Part shown: in pieces, positions 22,716 through 26,865 of the stretch
Position numbering within the stretch: position 1 is the first letter of the stretch
Layout of the letters: every line of letters begins with the position of its first letter
Made by a program: the position numbers and the translations under genes
Notes under the pieces: generated by a model
Databases searched by the model: none
Seen by the model: only the letters and a program-made list of their open reading frames with translations
What the model was told of the DNA's origin: nothing
Assembly: GCA_963558185.1 (NCBI GenBank)
Contig: CAUWFE010000019.1
Coordinates: forward strand, 1-26,865
DNA: 26,865 nucleotides
Source of the DNA: UMGS1663 sp963558185
GTDB lineage: Bacteria > Bacillota > Clostridia > TANB77 > CAG-508
Direction of reading: 5' to 3'

Positions 22716-24761
22716 TTATTTTAAAAATATTGTTAAGCCATCTAAACTTACAAATTGATCATCAGTAGTTGTCTTTTTTACATTTATGTTTCCAAGTTTG
22801 TCTATATCAATTCTTTTTCCTAAGTTTCCCAATATTACTCTCTTATCCAAGTTGTAATCTATTTTTCCTATTTTTTCTGAATTTGTAGTAAATGTTCCAT
22901 TTTGTTTCCATACACACCCTCTAAAATACAATAGATCTCCACTCTTTTTGTATTGAGGTGTATAACAGTCCAATACTCCTGCAAAACCTTTCTCTAGTTC
23001 AATATCTTCCCATTCTTCATCTGTCCATAATCCTTTTCCTTTAGGGAAGCAATTAATTCCAACTCCTAAATTCAATATATCTATATATAAAATAGGTCTA
23101 CCTTTTTGCAAAATTAAATTATATATAGTTTGTCCAAATTTATCTTTTATTAATATTTTAAAATACCATATTCTATCTTTTGCACAACTCTTTTCTATTT
23201 TTTCATTATTTTCTATTGTTTGATAATTTGGAATACTTTTTAAATATAAATATTTATATGATATTGCCTTTTTATTAATACTTTGCACTATATCGCTATT
23301 TAAATAGTATCCTGGTAAAGAGTCATTTGATATTATTTTCTGTGTTTTTTTATCATATCTTACTAATAAATACTCTGTTGTATATTGATTTAATGAATTT
23401 GGCTCATAATATGCTATTATATCTATATAATCTTCATCTATCTTTTCTTCAATATAATTTCGATTAGAAAATCGTATAACTTCACTATTTTTTGTTATTT
23501 TCTTTATTTCACTTTCAGTAATTTCACAAACGATACTACTATCTCCGCTTGGTGTCATGTTTCTTAATCCAACTGCATCTCCTACTATTATGTTATTTTT
23601 TGTAGCTTCAAAAGCATTATTCACACTATACATATATTTTATTTGTATCGCATTTTTATTATTAACGCTTGAATAATTACTTTTTACTGTTAAATATGTT
23701 GTATCTTCGTAATTATTTAGTCTTTCTAATATTATTTCAGCTTTAGGTAATGACCATTCTAATATTTTAATAGTTTTCTTGGCAGTTGTCTTATTTCCTC
23801 TACTATCTGTTACTGTACATTCTATTTGTACATTCTGTGAAGAATTTACCTTTCCAAAATTTAACCTACCTGATGTTGTCATTGTTTTTCTTACTCCGTT
23901 TACATTCACATCATACAAACTTATTCCAGCACCTTTTTGTGGAACTGCTGCTTTTATATTTACAACTAATTCTGATAAACTTTGTACTATAAATTGGTCA
24001 TCTTCTGTTACTTCTACAGTTTTTATATTGTTATCATAATATGAAATATTATTTGTTATAAATTTAGGATTGCATTCTTTCAAAGATCCTTTCACTGTTT
24101 TTGAATTACTACCAATTATTTTATTTCCTGCTTTTGTAGTAATTGTTGTTGTAAAATCTATAATTGTTACTAGTTTCATTATTTCATATATTTTATTTAA
24201 TTCATTTTCTGAAAAAGAAATATTTGAATTACTTATATAATTGTTTATTGTCTTTATTGTTATATTTCCACACTTTATGGTCAAAGTGTCAATAAATTCT
24301 TTACTATACTTTGTAATTCCGATTTTTATATTTTCTCCTACAACAAAATCATTAAAATTAGAAATTCTACTTTCACGTGGAATTGTATCTAATATTACAG
24401 TTCTATTTCCATTACTATTAGAAAAAGTAGTTCCTGAAATTCCTCCACTTGCTGATATAGTGATAGATTTTGTTCCATCTGAATTATGTGTAACATTTGG
24501 TACTGTCATTCTTGAAATTTCTTGATAAGTATCATTACAATTTAAAGTTATCCTCTTGTTTATTGTTTTGATAGTTCCATTTATATTAATATTTCCATTA
24601 AAAGTTCCATATGTCGTGGATGTAGATTCACTACTTTTTTTATAATATAAAATAGTTGTAACAGTAGATGCATTTGCAGTTACATTTGCTGCTGAACTCC
24701 ATACTATCTTTCCTATAATATATCTATTGCTTGTATTAAATTCAAACTCTCCATTTGCCAC
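22716..24761 (-). CDS. Phage tail/baseplate protein, DUF859 type
   Basis: A 681-residue structural protein. The opening (A-N-G-E-F-E-F..Y-I-I-G-K-I-V-W-S-S, then T-A-N-A-S-T-V-T and N-S-D-G-T-K-S-I-T-I) resembles siphovirus DUF859 tail proteins, which have beta-rich Ig-like repeats. The middle is beta-rich with many Asn, Thr and Ser; the end has a G-L-W-T-D-E-E-W segment and a short tail-fibre-like close. A role in the baseplate or host recognition is inferred from position after the spike gene. The start is GTG at 24761, with AAAGGAGG overlapping the upstream stop. The assignment is by resemblance, not search. Confidence 0.7.
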   Translation of the reverse strand: MANGEFEFNTSNRYIIGKIVWSSAANVTANASTVTTILYYKKSSESTSTTYGTFNGNININGTIKTINKRITLNCNDTYQEISRMTVPNVTHNSDGTKSITISASGGISGTTFSNSNGNRTVILDTIPRESRISNFNDFVVGENIKIGITKYSKEFIDTLTIKCGNITIKTINNYISNSNISFSENELNKIYEIMKLVTIIDFTTTITTKAGNKIIGSNSKTVKGSLKECNPKFITNNISYYDNNIKTVEVTEDDQFIVQSLSELVVNIKAAVPQKGAGISLYDVNVNGVRKTMTTSGRLNFGKVNSSQNVQIECTVTDSRGNKTTAKKTIKILEWSLPKAEIILERLNNYEDTTYLTVKSNYSSVNNKNAIQIKYMYSVNNAFEATKNNIIVGDAVGLRNMTPSGDSSIVCEITESEIKKITKNSEVIRFSNRNYIEEKIDEDYIDIIAYYEPNSLNQYTTEYLLVRYDKKTQKIISNDSLPGYYLNSDIVQSINKKAISYKYLYLKSIPNYQTIENNEKIEKSCAKDRIWYFKILIKDKFGQTIYNLILQKGRPILYIDILNLGVGINCFPKGKGLWTDEEWEDIELEKGFAGVLDCYTPQYKKSGDLLYFRGCVWKQNGTFTTNSEKIGKIDYNLDKRVILGNLGKRIDIDKLGNINVKKTTTDDQFVSLDGLTIFLK

Positions 24762-24775
24762 ACTAATTTCCTCCT

Positions 24776-26425
24776 TTAAACTAATGCTAAAAATCCAATT
24801 CCATCATTTGTAATTTTATTGTTTTCATCTCTTACTGTAATTGGTATTACTCTTACTTTATTTGAAATAGTTATTTCTTCTTCTACTACTGATTTTTTTT
24901 GATGAAATTCATCTCCTGATGCCCAATATGTTTTTTGCCCATTTGAATCATAACCAGCAAATCCTACTTCAGGATTCATTTTTACATATCCGCCATTTGC
25001 ATCATATATTGTTACTCCATTTTTATCTAATAAACCTATTAGTGTATTTGTTTCATTATAAATTTCTAATACTCCTTTTTCATTTAATGTAGAACCTAGT
25101 TTAAGAGTTCCACCTTTTATCATATCGGCGACTAAATTTATTACATTGATTTTTTGCATATCTAAAGTTCCATCTATTAGCCATGCACTATTAAATATAC
25201 CATTTATTCCTGTTTGACTGAAACCTATTCCAGCTGAATTTATCATTATTACATTTTTAGCAGATTCTTTAGGTATTTTATCTACTATTAAAATTTTATC
25301 TCCATCATATATGATATATGAATTGCCTAAAACATTCCATATTTTTGATGTTGCTTCTTTTAATTCATCTCCTAAAGTTACTTTCACTATTGTTGTCTTT
25401 TCTTCTACTATTTGATTAGCTTGTTCTTTTGTTGTTGTTAATAAATTTGATAATGTTTTTTTAAAATTGCCAAACTCTATAGATTTATATCTTTGTTTAA
25501 TACAGTCGTATTCTACAGAAATAATATTTGTAGTAATATCTATATTGCATTTAGGATGTTGTACATATATTGTATCTCCTACATCTGTTACTTCTTCTAA
25601 ATGGGCATCTAATTCATAATTTATTAGAGGAAACTTATTATTTTCTAAATATTGTAATGCTTGATTTTTTAAATCTTCTTTTAGTGCTTGTTTATATTCT
25701 TCTTCTGTTGAAAAGTCCTCTTCTTCTATATTCTGGTCAAAAGAAACTGTTTTTGTATATGGAGTATCGTATTTTATGTCTGATTCTAAATATATTTCAT
25801 CTAGCATAATTCCATCTTTTCCTGTAGGAAGTAATTTTGTAACTACATTATCCCAATTTTCTTCTTTTTTGATTTCTTTTATATTTTTGCTATATGATAA
25901 TACAATTCCATTATCATTTCCTATTTTATCTAATATACTGATATTAAAATTATCTCTTACTAGGTGTCCTCCCCATCTCTCAATAACTATAGAAATAGCC
26001 TCTTCAAAACTTTTTCTTACACATCGATAGGAATTTATTGTATTAATATTAGATAATGTAGAAAAAGGTGTAGCTTGATCACAAGCTATATTTAAATGAT
26101 CTAAGGCATCATTACATTTTTTATCAACTACATATGAATCTTCTATTAAATAATTTCTTGAATCATAGTATATATGCCATGCTTTAATTTGAATTTTGTT
26201 ATTTTTTATTTTTGGATTATTTAATCTAAATCCTTGTTCTTCCCAGGGAGTTGATACTCTTATTATATTTCCTTGCTGATAGTATTTTATATTTTCAATA
26301 CTATCTTCTATTTCTAAATAATAATCGCCATTATCTTCTTTATATATTATGGCTTTTGTAGGTTTTAATATCTTTATTCCATTATGATTAAATAATCTTT
26401 CTGTTGAATCATATACTTTTATCAA
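24776..26425 (-). CDS. Phage tail spike / tail endopeptidase-type protein
   Basis: A 549-residue tail-tip protein. Residues about 1-340 follow the N-terminal pattern of siphovirus minor structural (Tal/Gp18-like) proteins, with Y-Y-L-E-I-E-D, I-K-A-W-H-I-Y-Y-D and V-G-D-T-I-Y-V. The C-terminal part has the repeats seen after such domains (G-I-G-F-S-Q-T-G-I-N-G, A-D-M-I-K-G-G-T-L-K-L-G) and a G-x-x-G-Y-D region. It probably plugs the tail tip and contacts the host. No protease residues are identified. The start is TTG at 26425 behind GGAG; no ATG is better placed. It lies 15 bases after the distal tail gene. Confidence 0.8.
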   Translation of the reverse strand: MIKVYDSTERLFNHNGIKILKPTKAIIYKEDNGDYYLEIEDSIENIKYYQQGNIIRVSTPWEEQGFRLNNPKIKNNKIQIKAWHIYYDSRNYLIEDSYVVDKKCNDALDHLNIACDQATPFSTLSNINTINSYRCVRKSFEEAISIVIERWGGHLVRDNFNISILDKIGNDNGIVLSYSKNIKEIKKEENWDNVVTKLLPTGKDGIMLDEIYLESDIKYDTPYTKTVSFDQNIEEEDFSTEEEYKQALKEDLKNQALQYLENNKFPLINYELDAHLEEVTDVGDTIYVQHPKCNIDITTNIISVEYDCIKQRYKSIEFGNFKKTLSNLLTTTKEQANQIVEEKTTIVKVTLGDELKEATSKIWNVLGNSYIIYDGDKILIVDKIPKESAKNVIMINSAGIGFSQTGINGIFNSAWLIDGTLDMQKINVINLVADMIKGGTLKLGSTLNEKGVLEIYNETNTLIGLLDKNGVTIYDANGGYVKMNPEVGFAGYDSNGQKTYWASGDEFHQKKSVVEEEITISNKVRVIPITVRDENNKITNDGIGFLALV

Positions 26426-26440
26426 ATAATCATCTCCATT

Positions 26441-26865
26441 CTATAACCAACAACTATTTGCTAGAACTTCTATTTTTGTAATATTATTATCCCATGTAAT
26501 TATATTTTCTCCTGGTAATAATTCTGGAAAATTTCCTTGCATTTGCCTATTTTTTAATATATCTTCTTTATATGCATCTTGCTGTTTAGAATCTACAATA
26601 ATATATTTATCATCAATATTTATTTTAAATATTTGTATTCCATTAAGATATATATCCGCTTCTCCATTGCCGAATATTTTTAAAATAGGTTTTGAATTTT
26701 TTAGTCCCTTATTGGTTATGGTAGCTTTTTCATTGCTTATATATCGTAATTGTATAATCGGCTTTACTTCATCTTCTGAACTTATATAATTATACCCTTG
26801 ATATAATGAGACATTTTGCAATTCGTTATACATATTTTTTTGTTCTTCTGTGTATTCTTCTATTT
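26441..26865 (-). CDS. Phage distal tail (Dit) protein, C-terminal part, cut by window edge
   Basis: The frame is open to the last base of the window without a start, so this is a partial gene; the ATG at 26833 is internal. The visible 140 residues include I-F-G-N-G-E-A-D-I-Y-L-N-G, Y-I-I-V-D-S and G-N-F-P-E-L-L-P-G-E-N, the standard C-terminal pattern of siphovirus tail-tip Dit/phage tail family proteins. Dit forms the hub joining tail tube and baseplate. Confidence 0.85.
   Translation of the reverse strand, partial: IEEYTEEQKNMYNELQNVSLYQGYNYISSEDEVKPIIQLRYISNEKATITNKGLKNSKPILKIFGNGEADIYLNGIQIFKINIDDKYIIVDSKQQDAYKEDILKNRQMQGNFPELLPGENIITWDNNITKIEVLANSCWL

Larger units (their letters stand above)
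21017..26865 (-). mobile_element. Prophage, left end (tail and lysis modules), continues past the window
   Basis: Six genes on one strand in the standard late order of siphovirus-type phages: distal tail protein, tail spike, DUF859 tail protein, XhlA-like protein, holin, amidase. Gaps are short or overlapping, and a terminator follows the last gene. No integrase, packaging or head gene is in view; they should lie to the right. Confidence 0.85.

Overview
The window looks like a chromosomal segment of a very AT-rich Firmicute, most likely a Clostridia-type gut anaerobe. The evidence is the Gram-positive gene set (T-box leader on ileS, RNase Y, PASTA-tailed class A PBP, DUF1653 and DUF1189 proteins), strong AGGAGG ribosome sites, and a phage lysin with clostridial ChW repeats. 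Nearly all genes lie on the minus strand. No species is claimed.

Left edge (1-2865): a degraded accessory patch bracketed by a 36-bp perfect direct repeat (1-36 and 2830-2865). It holds a C-terminal fragment of an RGG..GFR (SUMF1/C-type-lectin-like) protein, an AlbA_2-type regulator broken by a 1-nt frameshift, and a TnpV-type transposon protein that is also frameshifted.

Core block 1 (2889-6794): type-2 isoleucyl-tRNA synthetase, preceded by a small DUF1653 gene. Both lie behind an isoleucine T-box leader with a recognisable promoter. A divergent plus-strand promoter drives an RluA-type pseudouridine synthase whose mRNA should be leaderless. Next comes a plus-strand remnant of a restriction-type protein that lost its central part (7829-8456), then a convergent terminator and a GT-C membrane glycosyltransferase.

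Core block 2 (10229-19185): reading leftwards, rny with its own promoter and terminator, then a tight run of class A PBP, cysS, a DUF1189 membrane protein and ftsH. This combines cell-wall synthesis, translation and membrane-protein quality control. An HD-domain phosphohydrolase follows at 19476-20558.

Right edge (20758-26865): a consensus promoter and tRNA-Gly(TCC), a second aberrant tRNA-Gly-like gene with an identical 3' end, then the end of a tailed-phage prophage read leftwards: distal tail protein (cut by the window edge), tail spike/endopeptidase-type protein, DUF859 tail protein, XhlA-like protein, holin, and amidase endolysin. The duplicated tRNA 3' end is the natural candidate for the prophage attachment site.

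The most unusual non-genic items are a 127-bp intergenic repeat present twice (6335-6461 and 17354-17480, eight mismatches by hand count), and a 185-nt inverted repeat (19250-19434) whose arms stay in register without indels. I found no CRISPR array, complete insertion sequence or clear defence system.
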